DNA of 64,000 nt, from positions 1,116,001 through 1,180,000 of the forward strand of contig JAKULF010000001.1 of NCBI GenBank assembly GCA_022661535.1, in the 5' to 3' direction. Shown piece after piece: positions 10,139 through 21,836 of this stretch. The translations under genes and the position numbers were made by a program. The stretch is from Eutypa lata (taxonomy: Eukaryota; Ascomycota; Sordariomycetes; Xylariales; Diatrypaceae). The first letter of the stretch is position 1. Each line of letters starts with the position of its first letter. Below the pieces are notes generated by a model, which was not told the DNA's origin, did no database searches, and was given only the letters and a program-made list of their open reading frames with translations.

Positions 10139-11029
10139 ATCAAGAACATCGCGCTATTAGGGTTGGGACCGTATTACAAAGGCCTGAATGGTGACGTCTA
10201 TACCCTTTGACGCTACTTTTTCGTCTCTTTGACCCGATGGTTCGAAATATTAGCTTTAGTCCACTTGTCCAATTATCTATATATACGAGTGTGTTCGTTC
10301 TATTAAGTGCTTTCTCTATCTCTGTAAGCCCCTGTTTATATAGCAAGTAAGTATAAACGTCGGTAATTATATTCATTAGAATATGTAACCGGGGTTTTTA
10401 GAGTTGTTCTTTCATATAAGTTTTATAAAGTCTTACAAACGAAGCACCACATACACTCTTGCACCTACATTTCATCCAGTTCCGTGCGGTCAGCTTGGCA
10501 ATCTTGTTATCATTAGTCCTGATAGCTCAGAATATGTAGATATACCATGAAGACCACCATTTTGCCCACTATCGCAATGGCTCATAAATTAGGTGTAGTT
10601 ATAATTGGCGGGAAATAACTAGTGAATCAGTCAGCAAAGAAGGAAACAGGGCCCGGCGACCTCTCTCCAAACCCCGCAATACGAGGTCTCCACCCTTCTC
10701 CGGAAATGCGACGACCGCCATGCTCGTGACATGGATTGCTGCAAGCCGAGACGTCCACCTAAGGTCATCAAAGATAACGTCCTAACTGGATCCGGCCTAC
10801 GATGAAGTCACCGAGATTGCGATCAAGCGGAGTCGGCCTTATCGATCGGCATGATGGGTTCGCACACACACATAGACAGTACTCTCAAGCAACTATTTAA
10901 GGAAGTCCCGAGTCCCAGGTTAATGTTAGATAGCTGCCCATGGGACAGCGAGCTTGAAATCTAGACAAGCATGGATTGTTGATACACAACTCTCGTTGTT
11001 GATTAATATTAATACCAATCTACCACGAA
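10139..11029. other. Intergenic, promoter of the GH29 gene
   Basis: No gene is seen. A TATA-like ACTATTTAAG (10892-10901) lies about 130 bp upstream of the next start codon. Confidence 0.55.
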
Positions 11030-13529
11030 ATGATGAAGCTCTTCATAGCCCTAGTACTTCCCCCGGTTCTTGCGGCCCTAACAGCAGCAGCAGCCGCGGG
11101 ATTCGAGCTCGTCATCAACCCGAAGAACCGGCAAAATAGCATCGAGCCCAGCTCCTCAGTGCCGATCGACCTGTCGCCACTGCGGAACAACCGCGGCTTC
11201 GGGCGCGAGCCGGGGGACGCCGACTTCGACGGGGAGGGGAACGCCTACCCCGCCGCGTACCTACCAGCCGAGGACCACCTGACCTACGACGGAATCGACT
11301 ATATTTTCCCGCAGTACCAGGAAGCGGACGATGATGACGATGATGATGATGATGACGGGTACGACAATGTGCTCGCCGAGGGCCAGGTCCTGGAGATCCC
11401 GAGGGGTCGCTATAGCGGGGCTTACATGCTCGCGGCGGCGGAGACGGCCATCGCGACGGGCTTCGTGAACGCCACGTACGCGGATGGCAGCGAGAGCTCG
11501 CGCGCCGTCCTCGTGGATCCGTTCTGGGCGTGGCCGTACCCGTACGGCGGGGACATCATCTTTCCGTACTATCTCACCAGCGAGGAGATCGACTACAACA
11601 AGTCCATGATATTCCAGTCCGTCGCGTGGTTAGATAGCACGAAGGAGCTTACCAGCTTGCGGCTCCCTAACGTCTCGTCTGGCTCTGGGAGCGGCCCCGG
11701 TGGCGGAGAGGAGAGCACGAGGTTGCATATTTTCTCGCTGTCGCTACTGCCGGCCGATGGGGAAGGTTTGGCGCTTGGGGTGCAGTTTGCTCGGTCTACC
11801 AATATGTGGTTCGAGGGCACGAACAAGACGCAGATAGTCGAGGTGGCTGTTAATAACGTAGGTACTGAGTGGATCTACTCAAATCATAGCGTCGAGCTAT
11901 CCGTCGAGTCGGCCGGGTTATGCACCGTCAAACCTGGCGTTATCAAGCGTCTGCGGCCAGGTGATCAGGCACGAGTTCAGATCGGGGTCGAAAATGCCGA
12001 TGGTGTCATCGAAGGGACGTCTGGAGAGGCTACTATCATTGTATCAGGAGACGGTGTGAAGTCGCAATACACCTTCAACGCCACATTTGGGATATCCCAG
12101 TACGAGCCAACGTATGAAAGTATCTACCAGCACGAGACACCCCAGTGGTTCAATGACGGGAAGTATGGTATCTTCATTCACTGGGGGGTATACAGCGTTC
12201 CGGCGTGGGGGAATAGCGGCGAGCGCGAGAGTTATGCTGAGTGGTATTGGTGGTGGCTCAACTTGGGGGCTGGGGATTCCATCCAAGTTTGGGAGCACCA
12301 TCGGGACACATACGGAGAAGACCTGGTTTATGATGACTTCATTCCTGAATTCACCGCCTCGGAATTTGATCCGAAAGAATGGGTTGATCTCTTCGTCGAT
12401 GCGGGCGCCCAGTACTTTGTGCAAACATCAAAACACCACGACGGCTACGCCCTTATGGACTTGCCACCCTCCGTGAGCAATCGGACTAGTGTAGCCCTGC
12501 CTCCTCACCGGAATCTCCTGCAGGAACTATTTGATGCTGCCACGGAACACCAACCACACCTCCATCAAGCAACATATTTTTCACTGCCAGAATGGTTCCA
12601 CCCAGACTATAAGCCTTTGGGATTTAATTGGTGGCCGGGTGGAAACGCCACGAATCCATACACGGGTGAAGTCCTACCGTATACGGGCTATGTACCGGTC
12701 GATAACTTCGTCACGGACGTCATCGTACCCGAAATGCAGATATTAGCTAACATGGGCACGGAGATCATGTGGTGCGATATCGGCGGACCGAATATGACGG
12801 CGGAATTCGCTGCGGAGTACTTCAACAGCAAGGCTCAGAAGGGAGAACAGGTGATGATTAACAACCGGTGTGGCGTGCCCGGAGACTTCGACACCCCGGA
12901 GTACGCGCGGTATAGCGCCGTCCAGAGGCGAAAATGGGAAAGTAATCTCGGCTTGGATCCCTTTAGTTACGGATACAACCAGGCGACACCCGACTCCGCG
13001 TACCTCGACCCCGCGAGTATTGTGACGAGTCTCGTGGATATAGTCTCCAAGAATGGGAACTTCCTGCTCGATATCGGGCCAACTGCGAACGGTTCGTCGA
13101 TAGCCAACACTTTCCCGGTCTATCGAACGGCTTGAATAGTTGCATAGCTAACATATATGGTTGATAGGAACTATAATCCCCGTGATGAAGCGCAATCTCC
13201 GCCAAGCCGGCGAATGGATCAATACGCACACGGAGGCGATCTTCAACACGACGTACTGGTACGTCACACCCGAGGAAGGCCAAGCGGTCCGTTTCACGCA
13301 GACGACCGACGCGTTTTACATCATCACGCTTTATGCCCCGAACGACACTCTCGTGCTTCATTCACCTGTGCCATACGCCCCCGGCGATGAAGTGACTGTT
13401 GTCGGCGGTAATGTGTCTGGCACAGTGGTGCCTTCGCAACTCTTGGATGATGGGGCCCTGCAGTTGACTATTAGCGAAGAAGTGAAAAATGCAGATCGGT
13501 ATGCGTGGGCGTTTAAGATCCCCTTTTAG
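11030..13529 (+). CDS. Secreted GH29 alpha-L-fucosidase
   Basis: Two exons, 11030-13091 and 13168-13529, 807 aa. GH29 enzymes remove alpha-L-fucose from glycans by a retaining mechanism. A signal peptide occupies residues ~1-25. The N-terminal ~350 residues look like a beta-sandwich region and include a run of ten Asp (about 101-110). The GH29 barrel starts near residue 357 with WFNDGKYGIFIHWGVYSVPAW, followed by QTSKHHDGYAL and then EIMWCDIGG, whose Asp583 is the expected nucleophile. LLDIGPTANG leads across the intron to TIIPVMKRNLRQAGEWI, and a C-terminal beta domain follows. Many N-glycosylation sequons are present. The intron has an unusual donor, GTTCGT, but frame and family similarity support it. 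Likely acts on fucosylated plant or fungal polysaccharides outside the cell. Confidence 0.9.
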
Positions 13530-13919
13530 CCTTAACGACTAGGATATCGCCGTTGAACCCTTAGGGTTTTATATATATATATATATATATGAAGAAACTT
13601 GGGGTTTTATGATGCTAGCGTTGCTTCCCCAGGGCTGTTTCAGAGCATGTAACCCATATTTGCATTTCACATCCCGTGAGAAACGTTCAAAGGCTACCTA
13701 AGGTTTTATGAGGGGGCCATTCTTTGCACCCTTCACGTGTCTCAGAATATGGTCAACAATATTGACTTCCTCATATGAAGCATTAATTTGGGATATCCTA
13801 GGTATAGCTCTTAGTTACCAAACATTGGCCTTAGTATATTCCTTGCAGCCGACCGTAGAATATGCAAGAGTCTGGATTGTAACACAGCACGATCAGGCAC
13901 ACGATCCTACAGCATATAC
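13530..13919. other. Intergenic between convergent 3' ends, with (TA)n microsatellite
   Basis: Contains about ten TA units at 13570-13590. No gene is seen; it probably holds the 3' UTRs of both neighbours. Confidence 0.6.
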
Positions 13920-15833
13920 CTAGCCGCCATCGCTGGTCTGTTTCACAAGAGCCCAGCACTTCCGCATCCCAGTACCCATTGACTCATCGTCTATGTCATC
14001 ACTCCACCGACTCTGGGTAACGGGTTTAGATGTGAAGCTATCTGTTATATCTGCTGTATCGAGCTCGAAAAGATGTACGTGCATCGTCAACTTGATATGT
14101 GAGAAGAGCCAGGGGACGCTCCCAAGCTCTCCCACATGCTTCATGCATGATGCTTGCGAGGTTTTCGCTGTTGGAATAGAGATACCCATCAGCTTCGAGA
14201 TATACCGTGCTGCATCTTGCTTGCGAGTCTTTAGAGTACTATCGTTTGTCGGTGGTAGAATGTAGCTGGGAAATTCCCATAAGCCTGCGAGCAGGCCCTT
14301 CTCTGGTCGCTTGTGGATTAGATAGAGCCCATCGCTACGCCTAATAGCACACACTAGCGTTTCCTCTACTCGTACGGCTTTCTTGATGGTTTTGACTGGA
14401 AACTTTCTAGCATGATTGATAATTTCCTCCATGGCGATTGTACTTAAACCGGGCGATGGAGATTGAGATGGCGTTCGAGATTTGGCGCCTTTCGTGAAGA
14501 CGAACGACCGTAGCGATGCTTGCTTGCGTGCTTGCGGTTTCTTGTCCGGTAGCACGGCGTTGGCCTCTGCCTCAATAGGCTCCAATTCCTCCGACGGCTT
14601 ACACAGCTCACAGTTGTCTTCAATATCGGCAACTTCGGTATCAACACTGGCTGAAGCCAAGTCTTTAGGCGCTAGACCTTTCTGTACTGAAAGCTGTAGA
14701 CCTTCAGCATAAGCGCGACACGTGGAAGAGATTGGACATGATGCGCAATTAGGCTTCGGAGTGCAAACAGTGCTCCCAAGCTCCATGAGGGCCTGCCCCC
14801 ACCGGCCAGGCCGATTACTGACTGGTGGTTCCTCACATGCATCAATTTCCTCGCCATCTGGGAGATCTCGCGAAACCGCCTTGACTAAGGCATCAGCAGC
14901 AGCCCATAGTAAGTCGATCGTGAACTTGTCCGTTTTAACATCGCCAAGTAGACCGAGTTGTCGGCTCAGCACACGCAGTACGTTTCCATCAACCATGGGA
15001 GCTGCGCGCCCAAACACAATGGCGGAAATAGCGCCGGCTGTGTAACGGCCTACCCCTGGTACCTTAGCCTGCAGCTCTTCTACAATGGCCGGCAGACAAC
15101 CCTGCATTTTCGCATCGCTCGTCACCAACTTCGAAGCCTCGTGGATGCGTGTCGCACGACTATAATAGCCTAGCCCGCGCCAAGCCGCGAGTACCTCGTC
15201 TGGCTCGGCAGCCGCTAGATCATGGATGGTTGGCCATTTTTCCATCCAGCGGTTCCAGTATTCAATGACGGCAGCTACCCTCGTCTGCTGTAGCATTATC
15301 TCGCTGATCCACACCTCGTAAGCTCGCCGTTCCAGCTGCTCCCGAGCTGCCGACTCGTCGCCAGCATTCGAATCGGCAGGGTTGAACCATGGTTTCCGCC
15401 ACGGCATGGCACGCGCGGTGCTGATGCTGTCGAACCATTTCAGCAGAGATGTGCGACCTTCGCGGCTATCTAGAAGAAGTGGCCGGTGGTAGGTCACGGG
15501 ATGAATGCGACCTGGCAAGCGACAAGAATTGGATTCATTATTTACTGAAGCTGCGGCGCTGAACAAACGCGTGTGGAGCTGCGTTTTGCTGTCTGAACTC
15601 TTCTTGGGACGGGTGATTTTCCTTTTCTTAAAGCTGGGAGGTGGTGTATCGGCCTCATCATCCTTAGTCGCGTCTACATCAGACGCGTCACTAGGCGAAG
15701 CCCGTCTCGATCTTTTTCTTGTGGGCTTTTCTCTTTGTGTTAGAGGAGCCTCATCATTTGAGCTGATTATGTCTGGGATTTCGGAAACCTGTGGGTTTGA
15801 TGCCTGCTTTATTCGGGATGACCGCCTCATCAT
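13920..15833 (-). CDS. A/G-specific adenine DNA glycosylase (MutY/MUTYH)
   Basis: Single exon, 637 aa. MutY removes adenine mispaired with 8-oxoguanine or G and so prevents G:C to T:A mutations in the nucleus and mitochondria. The basic N-terminus (RKRSRR, KKRKITRPKK) looks like nuclear targeting. The HhH-GPD catalytic domain is clear: EIMLQQTRVAAVI, the helix-hairpin-helix VPGVGRYTAGAISAI, and PMVDGNVLRVLSR with the catalytic Asp near residue 281. The [4Fe-4S] cluster cysteines are 357, 363, 366 and 372, so the first spacing is five residues rather than the six I remember for bacterial and human enzymes. The C-terminal ~150 residues resemble a NUDIX fold (LLAGLWEFPSY), which recognises 8-oxoG. 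About 100 residues between the domains are low-complexity linker. Confidence 0.95.
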   Translation of the reverse strand: MMRRSSRIKQASNPQVSEIPDIISSNDEAPLTQREKPTRKRSRRASPSDASDVDATKDDEADTPPPSFKKRKITRPKKSSDSKTQLHTRLFSAAASVNNESNSCRLPGRIHPVTYHRPLLLDSREGRTSLLKWFDSISTARAMPWRKPWFNPADSNAGDESAAREQLERRAYEVWISEIMLQQTRVAAVIEYWNRWMEKWPTIHDLAAAEPDEVLAAWRGLGYYSRATRIHEASKLVTSDAKMQGCLPAIVEELQAKVPGVGRYTAGAISAIVFGRAAPMVDGNVLRVLSRQLGLLGDVKTDKFTIDLLWAAADALVKAVSRDLPDGEEIDACEEPPVSNRPGRWGQALMELGSTVCTPKPNCASCPISSTCRAYAEGLQLSVQKGLAPKDLASASVDTEVADIEDNCELCKPSEELEPIEAEANAVLPDKKPQARKQASLRSFVFTKGAKSRTPSQSPSPGLSTIAMEEIINHARKFPVKTIKKAVRVEETLVCAIRRSDGLYLIHKRPEKGLLAGLWEFPSYILPPTNDSTLKTRKQDAARYISKLMGISIPTAKTSQASCMKHVGELGSVPWLFSHIKLTMHVHLFELDTADITDSFTSKPVTQSRWSDDIDDESMGTGMRKCWALVKQTSDGG

Positions 15834-16333
15834 GACTAAATAATATAAGCAATGTAAAGCTTCAAGTGTTGGGTGAATCGGCCTAGGTATGACGCGACAG
15901 CAAGGATGGAGGGTAGTGTTAAACGCGGGGTCACATGACTTTAAGCCTTTCAGCCACTAGCGTTTAGGCCTAAATTAAGGAGAGACAGCGCTAAATTACA
16001 ACGACAGCGGGAAACACTCCGAATAACAAAAAGACGTGACGAAAAAACTGTCCTTTTAAGAACCAAAGAACGTGAGCGCTCTTCAAGTACACCGAGAAAT
16101 CGGCCATCAGATCTAATTATGATGACGAGAATTACATACAATTAAGAGAACGCAACTTTAAGCCAGAGGCAGTCATATTCACAAGTAGCAGGGGCTTCAG
16201 GGGCATGCAAATAGTACTCGCTTTGAAACAATCTTCTCTAAGGTATCTATCTATCTATCAAGATCGACACAAGCAACCGCGGAATGCAAACTTAGGTTTT
16301 TGAACAGTATTTTCGTTACAGCCCCCTCCCCAC
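15834..16333. other. Intergenic, MutY promoter region
   Basis: Lies upstream of the MutY start and downstream of the DUF1996 stop, with the two genes reading away from and into it respectively. No gene or notable repeat is seen apart from a short TATC run near 16243-16259. Confidence 0.55.
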
Positions 16334-17763
16334 TCACAGCACCTCGTGTGGGAGCGCCTCAAGCCCTAGACAGAGTCGTCTGGTTAGCAAGTAATCGTAG
16401 CGAGCGACAACGCGAGTTTACGTATACTTACATCCTTCAACATCTTCCGGAACCGTCTGTTCCTTCTTGCAAGCAGTCGCCTGCTCGGGCGTCTGAGTCT
16501 GGAGCTCGCTGCACTGGTCGTTGCTGCACCTAGCGTCTAAGGCCCTCTGCAGGGAATCGCCCTTCCAGCCGAAGACATAGTCGCCGTGCCATCCATATCC
16601 AACCCTACGAGGTAGTTATCATCTAGTTAGCGAGCTATCACGCAAATGTTGACTGCTAAGAGCTGCTTGCCATGAGTGGTTAACTTACTGGTCGTCCATG
16701 CTGTAAACGAATGGCTGGGAGCCGTCTTCGGGCCATTCCTCTTGGTTGTTGAATTCCCTCGTGTCCCACATCACCTCGTACATAACCTGCGGCAGTCTAA
16801 CTGGATGACTAGCCGGGCAAGCCCCGGTGGTCTCGAAGCTTCCGCTCTCGGGGTAGGCAACGTGGCTCTTGTGGTCAGGGCTGTCTAGGTTCTCTCCATC
16901 CCAGCAACTACATTGAGTCGAAGGTTAGTATCTAGAGTGTAGAATCATGTCTACCGAAGTAGTGTGACTTGATGCTAAAATGTTAGAAGGTGTTTCAACT
17001 CACGTTGGGAACGTAATGGTAGCCCGGATACCTCCAGCGCAAGCCTTGTTAGGTAGAGCAGCACTGTCCATACCCGATCCATCGACGCAAGGGGCACCAC
17101 CGAATGGCTCCTGCTCGACCGTCGTGTAGCAACGGTGGCAGAGCTGCTTCTGCTGGCCTTCCGCTTGGCGTAATTCTGCGTCTCCGACAAGCATGCGGAA
17201 TCCCTGCAGGCTATTAGTTAGATGGTGTATCATGAGAGGTACAGGGGACTTGAGCAGGCTCACGTACCGGCGCGAAAGCTGTCACCTGAGTTTGTCCATC
17301 ATACGGCGGGATGTAATAAATTGTCATGCCTTCCTCTCCTTCCAGGCCCTGTCCAAGTCGGTATGTCAGCAGGTCGCCCATATAACAATATGGCTACGCA
17401 GCATATTCATCATACCAGGTTGACCATCTGCGGTACTCGCTTGAGAGTTCCATTGCGCGCTTTGAAGTACATATTGGCGGTCCAGTAGTTCGAAAAGTCC
17501 TCGCTGAACGAACACGTGGTGCAAGTCGACTCGAGCGAAGGGTCGTAGTCTACCGGAGTCATGGTAGCGTTGAAAGAATCCCCACCGACGATCTGATGGA
17601 TGTGAGGAGACTGAATCAGCCCCGGGGTGACGAGGGGATCCATACGCTCGATAACGAGCTTAGAGCACTGGAAGCGCATCATGGCCGCCGTCGCAAACTG
17701 CGCGACGACAGTGTAAGGCACGGCGGCGAACGCCAGGGCGAACGCTTGGGTCTTCAACTGCAT
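16334..17763 (-). CDS. Secreted DUF1996-domain protein (spliced)
   Basis: Six exons on the minus strand, read from 17763: 17763-17416, 17348-17268, 17203-17004, 16907-16689, 16604-16432, 16365-16334; 350 aa. All introns are GT-AG and each junction keeps frame. The signal peptide is about residues 1-21 (ending VVAQF). The body is typical of DUF1996: [64 protein letters not shown], and the ending EGWLEAL. DUF1996 proteins are secreted or wall-associated, often with WSC domains, and have no established biochemistry; this one has no WSC domain in the reconstructed frame. Cys residues are plentiful, consistent with disulfides. Confidence 0.88.
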
Positions 17764-19711
17764 CTTGGAACTCGACGCTGCTTAATTCAAACGGACTGGG
17801 TGGGTAGCGGAGGAGAGAGTTAAGGAAAGAAGACCATCAGACGAGCATTCTAAACCGGGATATCCAGCCGTTAAAATATCTTCCGAGCGCTTGTCCATGA
17901 TCCTCCGTAACACCGAAAGCATAAGGCTGAGATATGCCCGATGAAGTCATCCGGCTAAAATTCTCCCGGCGCCCAAGACTATATTACACTGAAAGCAACT
18001 GCCGCAGCCAACAATAGTACGAAGCTTGCTATGTATGCAGGGATTATCTTTCTCACGTCAATTTACCCGGTTGGATTTCAACCTGGAAATATTGCTAACA
18101 TCTCCCCCTCCAGTTCCATAGTTTATATTATACAATTCAGTGTCAACGATTCCCATTGGCTATCTACCCTTCTAAGAATCCATAATGTAATGAAGTTAAG
18201 CGGCTTGGGTCTTAGAAAAAGGAGATATGCTCTGGACACGTTTACTAGTTTCCCATGTAAGTCAACGAAGGGGGCTTAGGCGCTTCATAACATATATTAC
18301 TTGCATAGCCGTTGAACCCGGGCGCCGTAATACGGCCGGCGGATTATACAGGTATCAGTATATGTTCCTAAGTGGCTTTCTTAGGTAACTGCCAACCAGG
18401 GTTTTGTTTCCAAGATCTTGGGCTCACATGCATCTGACGTCAATGGATATATTGATAATGCAAGCAGCAAATTGGTTTCCCGACTTCCATTGGTTCTTTT
18501 ACTATTTATAGTTACTTAATCAGGTGCTAGAAGATGCTGGAAAACTTCTATAATCTGTGGTACTATATTTATGTGCCTTGGCAGTCAAAGCTGCAGACTT
18601 CGTACTGCCATGTAGAATCGCATGAGAAGATATCGAATATGTGAGGGCTAAGTAGCAATCAATACCAGTCACACATACCACCACTGTGGTTGCCTTTGAT
18701 AGATAATTCAAGTTATTATGCAAGTATTTCACTTGTCCCCAAATTTCCGCTGCTCCCTGGCTTGAATAATTGGCCCCTTCGGGTTCGAAGAAATAATCGA
18801 TGACTGATAAAATTATGACACTTGCTAGTATTTCATCGTATTGAATTATGAAACAAGATTGTTATTATTAAAGTTTTATATTACATAGAAGGTATACTTT
18901 CATAACATTAAACCCTCAATAGTAAGTACAGTTTCCACTATATATAAATACATATATGTATTTTATCTCCTTGAAACTAAAGTGAAAAACTACAATTAAA
19001 GAAAGAAACAGAGCAATCTGATAACGACGCTTTATTTTCTACCTTGGCTTTCTCTCTGCTTTTTTCATCATATAGAGAACTACATCCATATTTTCCATTC
19101 CTTATCTCTAATCTCGATGATCTTTCTTTTTTTGATTGTTGCTGCCCAAGCAATAAATGCCTAGGCCAGCCCGGATAGGACCTAGGGCAAGGAGGAATTA
19201 ACAGTAACTTTTAAGTTGGAATTGAATTGCTTGGTTAGGAGGGTTGCGTTACTCCTTGCTTGGCATGAATCTTGGGTTCAGTTCTCGCTTGGTATGTCTT
19301 TTCCCCTAGTTCATCGTATTATGATTAACAGTAAAAGTACTTAGCCTCTTCGGAGAAACAGTAAATTTACAAAAGCAGTGCTTAAGAACCCATACATATT
19401 CGAACAAGAATCAGTGTCACGGGACGACCATGTAAAGATGCCCAGTCATCCTTCGCATTTCTTGTCTTAGGCTTGTACCTCTAAATAATTGTCAGGGGCA
19501 CGGAAGGAAGAGGCTTGGCATCTACCAAGTTTATGGTTGCATAATGTATATTACAGCCGCCAGGGGCGAAAATGGCTTCCACAATTTGACTCTTCTCTCC
19601 TTTACGAGAACGAACCGTCGATATCTTGACGCCGACCAATATAGTCATTCAACATGTAGGTGAGGCGTTCTTCTTCCCCATGTTGGTCGCTTTCTTATGG
19701 CGCAGAGCGCA
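17764..19711. other. Long AT-rich intergenic region
   Basis: About 1.95 kb without a supportable gene. The 18780-19140 part is strongly AT-rich. It contains the DUF1996 promoter at its left end. No TIRs were recognised. Confidence 0.55.
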
Positions 19712-21836
19712 TCAGAAGATTTTAATGATGTGTTTTCCAGTGTCTGGCTGATACTCCAGACTGGGAATGCTCGACGCATCAATATCAGAGTGCGTAAGGG
19801 TAATGTGTGCACTATGACGATCTATATCTTTCTGCAAATTTGTTGCAACCCCAATGCGGCGGAAGGCACCTACGCAGCGCTTCAGCATGGGTCTTAGCAA
19901 GATGAGCACAGTTGGAGTCCAGTGTCTGGATGACTCTGTAGATTCAGACCATGTGTCATCGTGGTCGTCTCCACCAGATAAGCAGAACAAATCGTTGTCG
20001 AACGCAGACCATGCACGGTGGCCGAGATGAATATCTGCGTATATGTCTCGGAGTTTGCCAATTCGGAGCGTTGCTGTTGCAATGAGGAACACGCCTGGAG
20101 AATCCAAGAAATGCCAGTGCACAGTCCAGACCGGGCCGGTCACGATCAGGTGGCTGCCTTGAAGTAGGCTACCGAATTTATCAGTGCTACTGTATCCTAG
20201 GTGCACATCGCGGATGCAAAAATAAGGAGTCGGTATTCTTATTCCAGGCTCCTCCCAAGCGAATCGGATTCCTTTCAACACCGATACCCATGAAAAGGAT
20301 GGTGCAATAAAACGGCGAGAGCTAATCTGCTTCCGTCTCTTCAGGAATGTATACCACCCAGAACATGCTTAATTCCAATGTATCGCGCCACATGCCTGCA
20401 ACATAGGCAGAGGCTTCACGACTTCGAGATGCTGCAAACGCATTTGCGACACCTGAAAGAGCAACAAGCCTATCTGTGTCCTTTGTCAGACTTGTTACTG
20501 AATAGGCCTTTATGATTTCTCCCCACTTCTCGAAATAGCTACACTGGGCTAGAGACAATCCGAGAGCTAGCGCGTAATATAAAGTTGGCACAACTGGAGT
20601 ATCCGTCTGCTCCGCTGGTGGTAATAGGCTATTGGGCCAAAAGCCGGAGTGCCAATTTTCAGATGCACGGAGCTCTTTACATTCCCAGCTGATCTGGTCT
20701 TCGCCGAAATGCATTTTTCGTGGCGAGAGAAAACGTTCTTGAAAGACCCAGCCTCGTTCGCGGAGTATAGAGTCTTCAACGCATCGGCGCCAAATATTCT
20801 CGTCTGCCAGCCTCATCTTCCTATATCTCAGTCGAACTCGTAATTTGATAGAGTTAGCAAGCTTGCTGCTATTTGATCGTTGAGAAAACATTGCTTTAGT
20901 GCAGTCTTCTGCCCATGAAGCCGCAAGGTTACAAACAGCCAATGCATATATCTGATGCATTTGGGCAGACTGACTTTTCCAGTCATCGAGGTCATCTTGA
21001 ATGATGCAGAGTGAGTCAATCCAGAGGTAGTGGAAACCTAGGTGGTACGTTGCTGAAACAGCATCCCGGAATGTCTGGGGCAGATCTGATGACGTGAACT
21101 CGCGTGAGAGCTGCTGGAAGTTATTGTGGGTTAACTTCAAGAAGCTTTGGCTCGACCACCGGTGGCTGAGTGTTGTATAATATCGCCCATCAGCGGGCGT
21201 GGCTGAAGTCACGATGAGTTGGAGCCCATAATGCCCCCATTCGCCTCTTTGGTGGACTCTGATGAGTCGCTCGGGGACCCAGCCCAGTGCTTCAAGGTCC
21301 GGTTGGCAGGATTTATGATTATCCAAGCATTCTCGAATCCAGCTCCGCCCATGTAAGTGCAAGCCGGACGAAATTGTATCACATATCCCTGTTTGTCGCT
21401 GTGGCCCGCTATGGAATTTCACTGAGAATGGCCAAAAGCTTACGTTTTCCCGTAGACCCAATGGTTCTAGCGGCATGTGAATACTCGATCGCACTACTGA
21501 GAAGTTACTCGCGTCGCCTAGAGTACCCTTCGTCGAGTCAGCAACGTAATTAAGGGTCTCGTAAGATGTTTCGTTTATCTTTGTGCCGTGTAACCACAGG
21601 CCTGATGTGAAGCTGTCCGCATCCTCAACAAAATCTATGTGTCCATCACGTTGGATCTCGGCCCAAAGTACGCAGCAGATAAATCAGGCTTCGAACACAG
21701 CATTCCGGAAGGATCGAAAGTCTAGGTGGTTATCTTTCGACTTCCCAGTGTAGTAGTAATGCCGGGGATTCGTCCTCGGCTTAAGGTGGAGGCGGCACAA
21801 GGTCTTGCGACATGGCTTGCATAATGTAGCCTCCAT
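19712..21836 (-). pseudogene. HET-domain gene, broken by a stop codon and a frameshift
   Basis: Read from ATG at 21836, the frame encodes a Cys-containing N-terminal zone (starting MEATLCKPCRK), hits TGA at 21686-21684 (codon 51), then continues in the same frame with convincing coding sequence. The HET domain follows, with motifs YTTLSHRWS and FHYLWIDSLCIIQDD, then LRERGWVFQERFLSPR. That frame ends at TAG 20324-20322, while the C-terminal part (RRFIAPSFSWVS...) continues to 19712 in another frame; the shift lies around 20350-20370. HET proteins trigger cell death when incompatible hyphae fuse. A 28-bp GT-AG interval could remove the frame change but is too short for a fungal intron. A truncated protein starting after the first stop (about 390 aa) could still include the HET core, so loss of function is inferred, not shown. 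Confidence 0.7.

Noticed and set aside
20337..20366. 28-bp GT-AG interval that would restore the HET frame
   Set aside because: Too short for a spliceosomal intron in these fungi and it has no branch point.
21684..21686. RIP as the cause of the HET stop codon
   Set aside because: The TGA does not sit in a clear CpA to TpA context, so RIP cannot be claimed for this lesion.
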